From Nemania diffusa (taxonomy: Eukaryota; Ascomycota; Sordariomycetes; Xylariales; Xylariaceae): DNA of 64,000 bases. The notes under the pieces are model-generated. The model saw only the letters and a program-made list of their open reading frames with translations, searched no databases and was not told where the DNA came from. A program made the position numbers and the translations under genes. Where the stretch lies: assembly GCA_038501195.1 (NCBI GenBank), contig JBBPUQ010000005.1, positions 1,860,001 through 1,924,000 on the forward strand, written 5' to 3'. Of the stretch, positions 50,035-61,790 are shown piece after piece (position 1 is the stretch's first letter; each line of letters begins with the position of its first letter).

Positions 50035-52006
50035 TGATGCACATTGGTTCTGAGCGAGCGAGATGGTTCTACGACAGATCTTACCTACATGTCGGGGTAG
50101 AGCTCGAACGCATGATAGAGGCTGAGCATATGCACAGCTATGATCTGTTATCGTCTCCCACCACTACTTTGGCTTGGCTGCTCTTGGAGATGAATCTGTG
50201 TTGCACAGAACTGATGCAGTACTGTGGTGTGGTCGGAATCAGGATACTCAGCATTCAGCTTATACGCGGCGATCCGTGGTTCATTCATCGCAGCGGCTGT
50301 GTAGCGCCACACAAGAGGCGCTTGAGGTTTCCTCGTCTTGGCCATATAAATCGTCCCGGGTGAACGGATGGACAAGTAGGCATTACGCACTTCTAGCTGT
50401 CTCACGCCTGTGCGCTAAAGCCTTTGGTACTGTCAGGCTGCACTGCGTCATATGTCATCTATTCTATGCACCTCTACCTGTGCTGTAGGGAGACTCGATT
50501 ACTTGCGTAAGGTGTCTACGTCCCTCTGCATGAGTGAGACTAGTGCTTTCAATGATATATATATATATATATATATTGTATATCCAATAGTGATCGTGGA
50601 AGATTACTTCACAATATAGGACCAAGCCAACAAAGATCGTTTATTGGTTTTTATTTTTAGCCATGCATTGGTTGATAGCTGTTACGTATCGTAAGACGCC
50701 GCCCTATGTGCTAGCACTATGAGGCAAACAACATCTACGTTATGTAGTGCAATCCGTATAATAACTTGATAGGGCCGGCAGTGGGGAGAGATCGTGGCTG
50801 CGCCTCAGAGTAACTAAACAGCCCGCATCTGTTAAGTAAGCTGATCAATAGCATGAAGTCGTTATTAGTAGGCAGCTAGAATCTGACTCAGCGCGGCTGT
50901 AGAAGATAACTTCGCGATCTAAAGACTCTTGTGAGTAGCAGCCGAGCCCATATGATATCTTGAAGGTTTTACGTAGACAGATCTCTATTTCGTTAAATGC
51001 GATTCTCTTAGCCGACGCACTCGAAGAATGCCTTCAGAAGGAAAGATTCATCACTAAATTATTCACGTTGTAGTTAAACATGGGATGAGCATGTTGGCCA
51101 CCTCGGTGTTTAGGGTAATCAAGCAGGCGCTCGGGAGGCATACCGACATTAATAGTTGTAAGCCGTGATACTATTTACAAGGCATCCAGGCGCCAACCAG
51201 TTCGCGTTGAGAGTACGTCTCCTATGAGACTTATTTTATACCTGCCTGCAGGCGAAACCCTCTTCCCGACGCCTCACTGCTGTCGATTCCGTGAGAAAGT
51301 CCGGAACTCCTATCAAAAATGCAAGTCTAAATATAGGTCAGAGTTCTGGTGGTACTTGAGGCATAGTCACGGGGAGACGGGAGGTACCGGCGCCGACTTT
51401 TTCTTTCTAACACGATAATCATGCGAGATTGTCGCGGACTGCAAGTGGTAGCTTAGACGGTTTTATTTACGTTAAAGCTCTATCTGAAAATGGTCTACTC
51501 GTTGGATTTACATTAGCTTCGAGGGGGGATACTGTCGGAAACTGGGACAAAGATGCAAAAAACACGGCCTACATTGTGGCACACTCGCTCTAGCTCAACG
51601 TATTCAAGATATTAAGTACCACCATTCCTAGACACGACATCAGGAGAAATGTGGCATGCTTATGCAGTTGCGTGGCCGTTCTCAAAAGAGATGGTATTAC
51701 GGGATAACATAGGAGATAATAAAGGAGAGGACTTTCAGGTGTAGATCACTCCCTTTCTCACTTACCACTGACCAAGCACGACAGCTATTGTCCTACAGGT
51801 CTACTGCCATGAGGAGGATGTCGAATTAATTTGGTACTACGAACCTAAAAAAAAATTAACCTACTCGATAACACTGCATATGCTTTGAGAAACAGCTCGT
51901 ATGATTATAGCACCGAGTGGAAATGTTCTCTCATGGCTGGCAGCTAAATTCTTAAAGTCGACTATAGCTTAAGATGTCTCGCTAAATTTGCGTGGGATCG
52001 AGCAAT
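50035..52006. other. Gene-poor region with a TA dinucleotide repeat
   Basis: I see no supported gene. The first part is the 3' flank of the OTU gene. A TA repeat of about 22 bases lies at 50554-50575. The rest is moderately AT-rich with many stops and may be decayed sequence continuous with the pseudogene that follows. Confidence 0.5.
50554..50575. repeat. TA dinucleotide microsatellite
   Basis: About eleven uninterrupted TA/AT units read directly from the sequence. Confidence 0.9.
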
Positions 52007-52545
52007 CTAGTATTTAATATATTGAATGAAATCGTAATATTCTTCACCTCCCGTCAACCTGACCAACTCGGTGAATTCTAGCGACGTGGATGCGACCGGC
52101 ACAGTGGGTTCACGAGCCCTATTTATCAAAGCCGAATCGAATTGGCGGCATACGCTCGGTGTGTCGAACACCTTACACAGCATGTTCACAAACTCCACGG
52201 GTTTGTGTAGAGTCACCGTCCCTTCGCTTAGATTGTAGGCACCAGGGGTGTCGACTAGTCGTCTCGAAGAAGTCGCACGCATCTCTTCCGTAGCAGACCA
52301 ATCGAGAGCTGCAATTCATGCTCTATAAGTTGTCTGGAACCGATGAGCGTAGCTATCCATCAGCTTAGTGTATTATTCCTCGCTATTGAAAACGATACCA
52401 ACTCGTCGTGCATCCAGACATAGGTCTGGTAGCCTTTTCCGCTCTCGATGAAAGCCTGCTTGGCCAGCTACTGTCATTCTTTCAGTACGCGCTCACGTGC
52501 GCGACGCCCAAGCTTGCTTCGATCCTGAAACTGTACTTTCGGCAT
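52007..52545 (-). pseudogene. Decayed protein gene of unknown family
   Basis: Coding-like sequence starts at ATG 52545 (MPKVQFQDRSKLGRRARERV). It is interrupted by TGA at 52474-52476 and TAG at 52468-52470, then resumes as LAKQAFIESGKGYQTYVWMH. A change of frame, or an intron whose phases no longer match, follows near 52400. Another frame with one more stop (TGA near 52319-52321) carries IAALDWSATEEMRATSS and stays open to 52007. TGG to TGA and CAG to TAG are C:G to T:A transitions, as RIP or deamination would produce. The protein looks soluble; I do not recognise the family. Flanking DNA is noncoding. It could instead be two chance frames, but the composition argues against that. Confidence 0.45.
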
Positions 52546-53619
52546 TCCTCGCGGCCTGCTGCTCGGTAGAGCCGACAATTCGGTGCTTCGCACAGGGCGT
52601 TTCTACGAGATTCCTGCCTAGTCGAGGGCGGTTTTCACAAGAGGGTACCTATCTTCAAGGGGCGCTCCTCATTGTAACGCGGGACTTCTAGGGGGCTGGG
52701 CATGGAGCCTAGGGAATACTAGGCTGCAATTGGTGGTGCTATGATAGTTTTATTAGGTACCTAGAAAGACTTCAGGGGACTTGGGTCCCGACGGTTTGGA
52801 TCTCATACCCCTAGAGTGCTTGGCTTGTGCCCAGCCACTTTTTATAACCGTACTGTAGCGGTTGTAAATTGTAATTTATAGGAGGGTGTCAGGTGACAGT
52901 CGCAGTCTATTATAACCCAGTCAGATTTGCAGTTTGACACTTTCATGAAGGGGTGCGTATCACAAGAGCAATCGAAACCTTAAAGGCGGGATAGTGGACG
53001 TGCCACATCTAAATGTGAGCGACTATTCGCGTTATAGCTTATTTATGATTCAAAACACTTCTTACCTTAAAAGATGGCCCTAGATAAACAGCTTCCACTA
53101 CAACAGGCATTTGCCTGCCGCATCGGTTAGGGCTACTACCGTAGTAGCAAGCAGCCATCGCTACTCATCTACATCGCATGTTGTGGAGTAGTTAATAACT
53201 CTGGTACCGATGATGGAGTCAAGTTGCTTTTGGCCGCGCTTGCGGAGAGAACACACTGCGGGGGTTATCAAGGGACGCTACCTTACCTAACCAAAGAAAT
53301 GGCCCAGAAACAAACAATGTAACCTTCCATGAGGATGTTTCTGGAGAGGTAGGCCAATCAAGCACACGCTTTGCGTTTTAACCGGTATCTTAGGTAGTAC
53401 TTTGTGTTGTTCGGAGCGATGGCGCGATTTAACTTAAGATGCACGCGGTTTTGAGTTATCGGTGGCGTCATGCGAACTCAAAACAAAGACTTATTGCTAC
53501 ATAAGATAAGAGTTAGATAGTATAGAATATCTCTGTCTCTCTCTTCCCTCTCGTCTGATAGTCTCGGTTGTTGCCGTTAGTGAGTCTACCTACTTGCAAG
53601 AGCCGAGAAGACTGAGACG
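52546..53619. other. Intergenic region upstream of the OPT transporter
   Basis: This contains the promoter and leader of the OPT gene, with a CT-rich tract at about 53530-53550. Otherwise I see nothing beyond scattered short frames. Confidence 0.5.
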
Positions 53620-56243
53620 ATGTCTGCCGGCAGTAGTGCGCCAAGCTTCGGAGAAGCTGGAGCCAAGTCGACTAGTGTCCAGCCCACCACAGAGCCGGTA
53701 GACCCCTCTCACAGACACTCATCCGACTCGAAGAAGCAGAGCGATGACGAGAAGCGCGACGGCGCGAGAGAGAAGAGCATCTTCGAGGATCCCGTCGAAG
53801 TAGATGCGGACCTGGAACCTGAGGATGACCCTGAGATTACCCAGATTCCTCCCGAGGTTAGGCGTGTTGTTAGTCTTCACGATGACAGTACGTCTTTCAT
53901 TTTCCATTTTGGGAGAGTTGATGCTCCTGCTTGTCCCCAAAGCACTATGAGGATGAACGGAATCCCTGCTATAAGTGGTTATCTCTAACACGTGGTTTTC
54001 CAATAGCATCATTGCCTACACTCACTTTTAGGTACTTCGTGTTGGCGATAATCTTTGTCGTTCCCGGCGCCTTTCTATCTCAGATAAACACGTTCCGAAC
54101 GACATATGCACCATATTCCGTCTTCTTCGTCCAGATCGCGTCGAATTACGTGGGGTTGTGGCTCGCCCGCGTTTTGCCCGATCGCCAGATCGGCATCCCG
54201 CTGACAAAATGGTCCTTCAATATGAACCCGGGCCCGTGGTCTGTCAAAGAGCATGTTCTGGTGACGGTCACGGCGGCCTCGGGCGCGACCGGCAACCTCG
54301 CCACGACGCCAATTGCCGTCGGCGAGCTGTACTTCAACGAGCGCCTCCACCCCGCTGCGGCGATATTCTTCATGTGGTCTATCGATGCGACAGGGTACGC
54401 GCTCGCCGCCATAGCACGGCAGCTGCTTTTGTACGAGCCTGCTTATCAGTGGTGGCAGGCTCTGTGCCAGACCGCGCTGTTTGAGACTCAAGCTAAGCAG
54501 AACAAGAACCCGTCACCCGCAGCTCGCAAACAATTCAAGGTGTTCTGGTTCGTGCTGCTTGGCGTCACGCTTTGGCAATTCCTGCCCGAATTCGTCTTCC
54601 CGTTCCTCAGCTCCCTCGCCTTCCTATGCTGGGTTGCGCCGCACAATCCCGTGGCCAACTTCATCGGCTCGGGCCTTGGTGGCATGGGATTCCTGAATCT
54701 GAGCCTCGACTGGGCCAATGTGTCGAATTATAACGCCGGCGTGCCCCTGTTCCTGAGTCCGTGGTGGTCGCAGGTCGTGCTCTTCGCTTCCTTCGTCCTG
54801 AGCGCCTGGATTCTCATCCCAGCGGCAAAATGGGGTGGCCTCGGAGGTTATAAGCATTGTTTGATGACGAACCGGGCTTGCACCGCCGACGGCGATATAT
54901 ACCCTGTTTCCGCGCTTGTCACGTCTTCGAATGCCTTCAATCAAACCGCGTACCAAGAATATGGCCCCATGTATCTTGGCGTTCACAACCTCTGGACAAT
55001 CTTCTTCGACTATGCCTCGTATGTTTCTGCTTACAGCTGGATCGCATTTTTCGGCGCTTCCAACATTAGGAAAGCGTACAAAAAGTTCCGAGCTCGAAGA
55101 AATAGCCCCGGTCGCGGTATCAATCATCAGTACACTGATCGGCTCAACGTACTCATGCGATCGTACAAAGAGGTCCCTTTATGGTGGTACCTAGCCCTCT
55201 TCTCAACGGCATTTGTGTCTATCATTACCATTGTTGCTTTAGACCTAATCTTCATACCTTGGTGGACATATTTTGTCGCCTTGGCGACAGGAGCTGTAGT
55301 TGTTATACCTCTGGGTTGGCTTTATGCCGTCAGCAATTTCCAGCTGCCAATCGGGACTTTCAACGAGCTGCTATACGGTACTATGGTCCAGAATCTGAGT
55401 CATCACAGGAACCCTATCGGTGCAAGTGTAAGTTATAAAAGAGGCCTTCCTTTCACATATACCATTAACCCTTTGTAGATATATGGCTCAATAGCCGGTG
55501 ATGCCTGGTACAGAGCACAGTATATGCTTCAAGACCAGAAGATCGGGCATTATATGCACGTTCCCCAGCGTGCTATCTTCTTTTCGCAAGTCTTCGGTAT
55601 CACACTCGGTGTGCCAATCAACTATGCCGCCATGCGATGGGTGCTCAATACGAAGCGCGATTACTTGACTGGCGAACTCGAGGATCCTGCTCACATCTGG
55701 ACAGGTCAGTCCTTAGCTGGCTATCTAACACTCGGCGTGCAGTATGTTTTAATTGTGAGTAATACCAGGAAACTCTCTTAGTTGTAGTAGTAAGTTAAGC
55801 AAAAGTGCTGATGTTTTTTCTCTAATAAGGGACCGACGAAACTCTTCCAACAGCAGCAATGGAAGCCGATACCATACGCGTTCCTCTTCGGCGCGGGAGT
55901 ACCGGCCGTGATATATCTGCTCCATCGCTTATTCCCTCGGGCCAAGTTCAATTTATGGAACGTGACGATCTTCTGTAGTGGTGCCTCGACCTTCTACGGT
56001 AACATCTCTACGGGCTACTTTTCTCGTTTCATCGGCGGCTTCGTCGTCATGTTTTGGGCGTATAGGTACCGGTACCAGCTATGGGCTAGGTATAACTTCA
56101 TTCTCGCCGCAGCGTTTGACGCGGGGTTCAACTTGAATCTCCTGCTCATTTTCTTGTTCTTTGGAAGTGGAAAAGTCATCACAATGCCTCATTGGTGGGG
56201 GAATGATGCGCAGAGTGTCGAGAAATGTTACGCTCTAGACTAG
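53620..56243 (+). CDS. OPT-family oligopeptide transporter
   Basis: This is a proton-coupled importer of small peptides (tetra-/pentapeptides or glutathione in characterised members), in the plasma membrane or an endomembrane. Exons are 53620-53887, 54007-55427, 55479-55754 and 55830-56243. The introns are 119, 51 and 75 nt, and the first has a CTAAC branch site. All phases join to give 792 aa, typical for fungal OPTs. The hydrophilic N-terminus (about 1-88) is acidic. DDTSLPTLTFRY at the first junction matches the family's conserved start of the membrane domain. About a dozen or more hydrophobic segments follow, with SIDATGYALAA, FNPGPWS-like NMNPGPWSVKEH, NFIGSGLGG and QVFGITLGVPINYA. The C-terminus ends after the conserved PHWWGND. 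It is convergent with the APH kinase gene, whose stop lies 303 bp away. Confidence 0.93.
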
Positions 56244-56546
56244 TTTGTCCTATCTTCTGACGTAGCCTATCAAAATAAATGATAGTCCTATTCAACATAG
56301 TTAAGAATAATTCACTTTATTTAGAAATCTACTGTGCTAGTAATATAGAATGATATTATCACGGAAGCTAGCTCGACTGCATATAGTGCTAGTACAACTA
56401 AGATATTTCATATGCTCCAATTTAGCATGAAGGAATATTCAGTTGAGCAACCCTAGACGGGCCCTTACTATCTATAAAGCTCTTTGTATCTGGCTTCAGT
56501 TTCTATTCATTCATATATTCTAGTACTGAAACTTTTTCGCCTCTAT
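56244..56546. other. Convergent intergenic spacer between OPT and APH genes
   Basis: A 303-bp AT-rich spacer shared by two convergent 3' ends. It carries an AATAAA on the plus strand, annotated separately. Confidence 0.6.
56274..56279 (+). terminator. Candidate polyadenylation signal of the OPT gene
   Basis: AATAAA lies about 30 bases after the OPT stop codon, followed by AT-rich sequence. Fungal signals are degenerate, so this is suggestive only. Confidence 0.4.
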
Positions 56547-57455
56547 TTAGGAAGCTTCATCAGGAAAGTTCGAGATAGTCTCAGATTCGTTGTCTGAAGG
56601 TAACTCTTCACGGATAGCTTTATACCAAGCCCCTTCGGCATCGCCGATAATCTCTTGCTCGAGGGGAAACTTCTCATCAAGAAAGTCAAACTGAACGATC
56701 AATAATTCGGCGGTGAGACGCTCGTGATATGCTGGGTAAAAGCCTGCTACCTCCCAGTCAATTAAGACCGGTGTGTTATCTGGGCGTATAATCACATTGT
56801 TCTCGTGCAAGTCCCCGTGAGTAAATACGGGATGGTTGTGACCTAGGGCGGTAGAAATGCAGTCGAAGCTGACAGAAAAGAACTTCCTCATGTCAGCAAA
56901 GCGCTGGGCATTTCTGGGGCTGAACATCAATTCAAATGTTTTATCGACTAGGTTAGTAAAGTTGTCGAAAGGGCCATACTCACAATCCCGATAGAAATCA
57001 GTGAGGGGTCGCCTGCCGAGAGAGCCGTAGTAGGAAGGAGCTGGAATCTGTCGTAGCTCATTGATTTGAGCCCTCAGTTGCTCTCTGATGGGCTCTAGTC
57101 GACTTGACTCCCATGAAGCCAAGCAGCGTTCAAGAGGAATTCCGGCAATGTATTCCATAATCAGCATAGTCTCCCCTTCACCAAACGTGTAGATAGCATA
57201 AACTTGCGGGACGGGAATGGTGGTGTGTTGCTTTACGAAGAGCATATTCTCACCTTCCAGACTTTTAACACTTTCTCCGTATTTTGCAACGAAGTGCTCC
57301 CCTACGCGGACTACACTCATATGTCTGGTAGCAAGGTTGAAAGGCTCCACGAAGAAGTTCGTTGAGGAGAGCACTTCCTCGAGAGTTGGCAGTGAGGCTG
57401 GGAGTTCATCAGCAGGGGCAAAATAGGGTAGAGTAATTGGGGTATACGAATCCAT
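56547..57455 (-). CDS. APH-family phosphotransferase (protein-kinase-like fold)
   Basis: A single-exon protein of 302 aa with the aminoglycoside phosphotransferase/choline-kinase-like fold. Fungi have many such proteins, mostly of unknown small-molecule substrate, and antibiotic resistance should not be inferred. Visible features: the N-lobe nucleotide-binding region with FVAKYGE (Lys58, the likely ATP-anchoring lysine), the hinge MLIMEYIAGIPLE (about 97-109), the catalytic loop HGDLHENNV (His213, Asp215, Asn219/220) and the metal-binding LIDWEVAGFYP (Asp233). It has no signal peptide or membrane segment. The start ATG at 57455 is supported by MDSYTPITLPYF and by the length. It is convergent with the OPT gene. 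Confidence 0.85.
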   Translation of the reverse strand: MDSYTPITLPYFAPADELPASLPTLEEVLSSTNFFVEPFNLATRHMSVVRVGEHFVAKYGESVKSLEGENMLFVKQHTTIPVPQVYAIYTFGEGETMLIMEYIAGIPLERCLASWESSRLEPIREQLRAQINELRQIPAPSYYGSLGRRPLTDFYRDCEYGPFDNFTNLVDKTFELMFSPRNAQRFADMRKFFSVSFDCISTALGHNHPVFTHGDLHENNVIIRPDNTPVLIDWEVAGFYPAYHERLTAELLIVQFDFLDEKFPLEQEIIGDAEGAWYKAIREELPSDNESETISNFPDEAS

Positions 57456-58613
57456 GATGACTGTAAGTGGCTTGTTGTTAGTGTTGTGTCAATAGGAGGG
57501 GAGAAATATCAGCGTTTTCGTTTTGCTTTTAATATGAGCTACTCTTTGTAGTTAACTGCTTCAAGTCTACATAAAGCCCTTCCATCTACACAAGGGAGAC
57601 ATAGCACAGACATTCGATCTGATGCCTCTCCATAAAGCTATTGTTTAAAATTCTAGAGCCTTGATTCATTTGTTCGTTTGGATCCCTTTGTCTTTAGCCG
57701 AAGCCCCTTGTCTGCGAAAACGAAGTCCATTATTGTACCGAGTTGTTGATGGGAACAAGAAATCTTGTACCGACACGTGAGCTAATTAATACAAGGCCCC
57801 TTTTACATACACCTTTTTCAATTGAGAGTAATAATAGACATTCCCACTTAACTTATACCTAGGCACTCACCGAACCACATATGATACGCCAGCTTCCCGA
57901 CCCCAAATTAGCTAATTAGCAGCGTGTAAGGCTATCGTAACGACATAGTATTTTATTACATAGGGAAGAAACTGGTGAGCGCATACTGCGGAGATCTAGT
58001 TATCTAGTTGATGCGCGAGGGCCTATTAAGCGTTGAGGCTTAAAAACCGATCAACAAGTCGTACTCGGCATCATTGAGCGAGCTCACTTATGGTTACGGA
58101 ACAAGACTACAACTCTATAACGTTTTATTACTAAAGTATAATATTGTCAATTAGAGGTAGTTGATCATTTAGAATTACGTATATACAGTGTATGCTAAAA
58201 AGGGTACCAATATTGGTAGCGAACTGAGAGGTCATAGCTATAATACAATACAACACTGTTCTTAGCAATGAGGGATAATACCAGGGCGACTGGCTACCCA
58301 AATATATTAAGCCCTCTAAATGCATGTGCGTAATACCTATTTACTATGCGGTTCCAGGATTCAATTGTAGCGGTGTGCTCAAACAGCAGCAAAACTCGTC
58401 GACGCATTTCTTTAATTTGAAAGAATCTTCTATATACCTCATAAACCCTGGACGAAGAAATGAGCGCCAAGGTGTTGCAGATGTGCCACTCCTTTTCTCT
58501 AGCATAACATCAATAACATCACACTCGATCCTATCAATCCCCATGCCCAGAAACACAAAGAGGCAAACAAAGTGGCTGACATGGCTTCCATTCAGGCTCA
58601 CACAGAAGCAGTT
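57456..58613. other. Intergenic region between APH and GH5 genes
   Basis: This holds the upstream region of the APH gene and the 3' flank of the GH5 gene. It is AT-rich around 57.5-58.3 kb, and no gene-like frame is present. Confidence 0.5.
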
Positions 58614-59810
58614 CTAAAGGAGCCACCGGCTGAAGTCAAACTGCGCGGTATATTGGGCCGTGCCACTAGCCACCGACTTCAACGTCGCCCAGTTCACGCC
58701 ACCGACGCCAACCTCGAAATCAGAACCATAATGCGGGTCCTCATTCGGCAGGATCTGCCAGTACATCCACGGGATGCCCGCCTTGCTGATATTATCAGCC
58801 CAAGTCTTGATGTTCGTGTCGCGACTGCCCGAGGGGCTGCCGCTGTCGCAGTTCTGGTTCTTATCCGTGCTGTAGTAGCACACGCCCCATTCCTGCATGA
58901 TCAGCTTCTTGCCCGAAGTCTTCGCCTTCTGCACGTAGGGCGACAGCTTGTCGACCGTCAGGTCGCCGTTGCCGTAGGCGTGGATCGCGAGGACGTCGAG
59001 GGAGGCGCAGGAGAAGAGGGCTGATGGCAGCGATGCGTCGACGCAGCCCCCGCCGCCTGTGGTGACGAGAATGTCGCCATTGCCGGCAAGATTACCCTTA
59101 ATTGTCCCGGCCATCGTGCATTGCCACGCTGCAGTAGTATCAGGGTGTATCAATTATCACTCATGTCAGTCTTCATTGACTTGCTAGAGTGTCTGCACAG
59201 AGCATGAAGAAACTCACATTCGGTTGGTCCGCCTCGTTCTGCGCCTCAAAAGCAAAGATATACTCGGAGCTTTGGGCCCACGTCTTCGCATTATGGGGGT
59301 TCTTGTGGGACATAATGTGATTAATGCGGTTCTTGAAAGCGCTGATGGCATCGCTGTTGGTGTAGAAATAGCCCGTACCCCAATACTTCCCGTAGAAATC
59401 GTTCTGCGCCTGAAGCGTGTTATAACTATGCATCGAGATCATGAGCTTAATGCCGTACTGCGTAGCCGCGCGGTACATGACATCATCAAGCCGGTTAAGA
59501 ACCTCGTCATTAAACGTGCCGGGAGAGGCTCCCTCCAGACTAGAGTAGGAGTTGAGCTGCGTCCCTTTCTGCTCGCTGCTTTGCCCTAAAGAACTATGAG
59601 ATACAAGGGGAGAAGCATCGGTGTGGACTACTTACCATCGAGCCAGACGCGAAGGACTTTGACACCAGCTGCTTTCAAGTTTGTGAACAGGTAGTCTTGT
59701 TCACCCGTGCTGAGCCCTGCGGCATAGTACAGATTTGAGCCCGCGAAAGAGGCGGCACCGAGAGCGCCGCCAGCAAGCGCGAAGCACGCGGCAAACAAGC
59801 TCGTCTTCAT
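58614..59810 (-). CDS. Secreted glycoside hydrolase family 5 enzyme (mannanase/cellulase-like)
   Basis: A retaining beta-glycanase of clan GH-A, related to fungal GH5 mannanases and cellulases; the exact substrate is not readable. Exons on the complement are 59636-59810, 59214-59585 and 58614-59128, giving 353 aa. The start ATG at 59810 opens a signal peptide (MKTSLFAACFALAGGALGAA). The barrel follows, with KVLRVWLDG, the acid/base Glu176 in FEAQNEAD and the nucleophile Glu262 in LIMQEWGVCYY; it ends FDFSRWLL. The first intron (50 nt) is clean. The second is odd: the strong GTGAGT donor at 59217 puts the next exon out of frame. Only a weak GTTTCT donor at 59213 restores it (PNV-T-WQCTMAG). 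A TATATAA element lies about 110 bp upstream. The downstream neighbour encodes another secreted hydrolase. Confidence 0.85.
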
Positions 59811-61790
59811 GTTGATTCCTTGCGGATCGGTGTTGAAAGGGGCTTGTGTTGGTTTGGTTATTTGAGTTGAGTCTGTTGGCGATGGTGCTTTGAGAAACCA
59901 ACGTGGCCATTCGCGACGTTATATAGCAGGTCGCGTTCGCCCTTAACCGCCCTTCCGCGCATTTTATTGCTTAGATCGTCGTCTCTACACATATAGCGTG
60001 TATCGGATTTTCAGCTCATGAGAACAGTGCTATATAGTAGTAATATTTCCTCAGTTGACGATAGAGGACTTAGTGTATCGACTTTCCACTTTGAGCTCGG
60101 TCGCACCACGTAGCGTTGCAAAAGGGGAGCCTACAGCAGGAGGATCGCGAGGTTTCCGGTGATCCTTATTACCGCAGAGGCATCCGAGCAATCGCAAATC
60201 TTTATGGTCCCATTCTGCTGCATGATGCAAGTCCTGCGTAAGCACCTTTGGCGTTTTTTTGCTCGCGAAATCCAGCCCAACCGGGCTGTAGGGCTGTCAC
60301 ATCTCCACGGGGTTTTATGACTATAATTAACTCCTTTAGGATTTGCTCCAGGGGTGTCCCGTTTCGGCAGCTACCTGCCTCCCAGAGCACGATTGGCTCA
60401 CGTGGAAAAATTGAAGATCATGGGATGGATGCCGTACTCGGTCCATCCAGAGACTAACTATTCTCTCTGCGGTGACGAAAGTAATTGAATTGAAGAAAAC
60501 AGGTAAGGGAGTAGATAACGCTGCATGGTGTGCTGCCATCTGTTTGTCAACTGATTTAGCACTTGCAATCCCCAATTGACAAATTAATTATTTGACAAGC
60601 GCCAGTTAATCGCCAGCTGTCAGAAGCTGCAAAACTAGACATGAAAACAATATAGTGCAATGAATACTATAATCCGAGCCAGTATTATTGGTAATTACTC
60701 ATTTTATAATATGTATAAATAGACATCGTGTTACTAGGCGAAGAGGCTGTAGTAAAGTGTTGGCTCCCTGAAAAGGGTTACTACGCAGTTATAAAACTAT
60801 TATCGACACTAAATAAGGAAACCTGAAAACTACTACGTTATCGGATTTTAACTATAGTTAGATTTCAAGTTGTACTTATATATATTTAAACCTTATCTTC
60901 TTTTTATTTTCGTTGTTGCAATATTTATATATGTATATTTTTGTTGCTGTATTGTCAATTGTCTATTCTATCACTCAGCCGTTTAAAGTTATCTAGCTGA
61001 AAACATTAGTGTCAATTCAATTGACCTAGAATTGGCCGAAGTAGAGTAAGGTGTAAGGGGGCAATTTGGAGGGGTGTGTCTGGGCAAGGGTTTACCCATG
61101 ATACTCGTCTTTCCTTCCCTATCTAGCCGTTGATACCCAAGCGCGTCTCTGAATTAGATATTAATTAGCCGCGTACTTGGTAGTTAACAATATTGTTAGA
61201 TGTTGATAACATCATGTGCATGCATTTGGATGGCCGAAGCTGCTATCGAAACCTGCAACATTAGGTAGTACCTGGTGGCTAGTAGTGGCTAGTGGAGTGG
61301 CCCCTGCACCCCTATACTGCCTAGCTACACCGCGTCCTAGTTAGGTCCCGGGGTCACCAATAGAGAAAGGCTCCCCGCCGTCGAATCCTTTTCTCTCCAC
61401 CTTAGAATTAACATATATTTCTAGAATCTGTTGTGCGGCATTGCGCAATGCACTCCGTTGACAATATGTTAAAGTCTAGCGTGCTTGCACTCCTCGTACT
61501 ACCGTTTTCTGAACTAGGACAATCTTCGTATTAGCACTTTCGTGCCGGCATTTGATATTCACATTCATATCGAGACTGCGGACACCTTGTAAGTCTTTTT
61601 TTGCTTATTTAAACGCTTAGGTACAGGCCCACGATGTGTGGCACTATCACTATCACCCTCTGCTCCCTAAAACTAATTCTGACCCGCCCAAAAGAGAGGT
61701 CGGTATCCAATAATGTCTCTCGGCAAAGACTAAACACTTAAAAGATCCACCTTAGCTCAAGTGGTGCCGACAGCTGTGACAACTGGCCAT
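59811..61790. other. Intergenic region between GH5 and S1 protease genes
   Basis: The left 200 bp is the GH5 promoter and leader. The segment from about 60.5 to 61.05 kb is strongly AT-rich with stops everywhere. The right end is the 3' flank of the protease gene. No supported gene is present. Confidence 0.5.
59919..59925 (-). promoter_or_regulatory. TATA-like element of the GH5 gene
   Basis: TATATAA on the minus strand, 109-115 bases upstream of the GH5 start codon and followed by a GC-rich stretch. The spacing suits a fungal core promoter with a short leader; this is inference only. Confidence 0.45.

Noticed and set aside
53888..54006. A small internal exon of the OPT gene around 53941-53999
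   Set aside because: The segment has no acceptable second donor. A single intron with a CTAAC branch site joins conserved sequence in frame.
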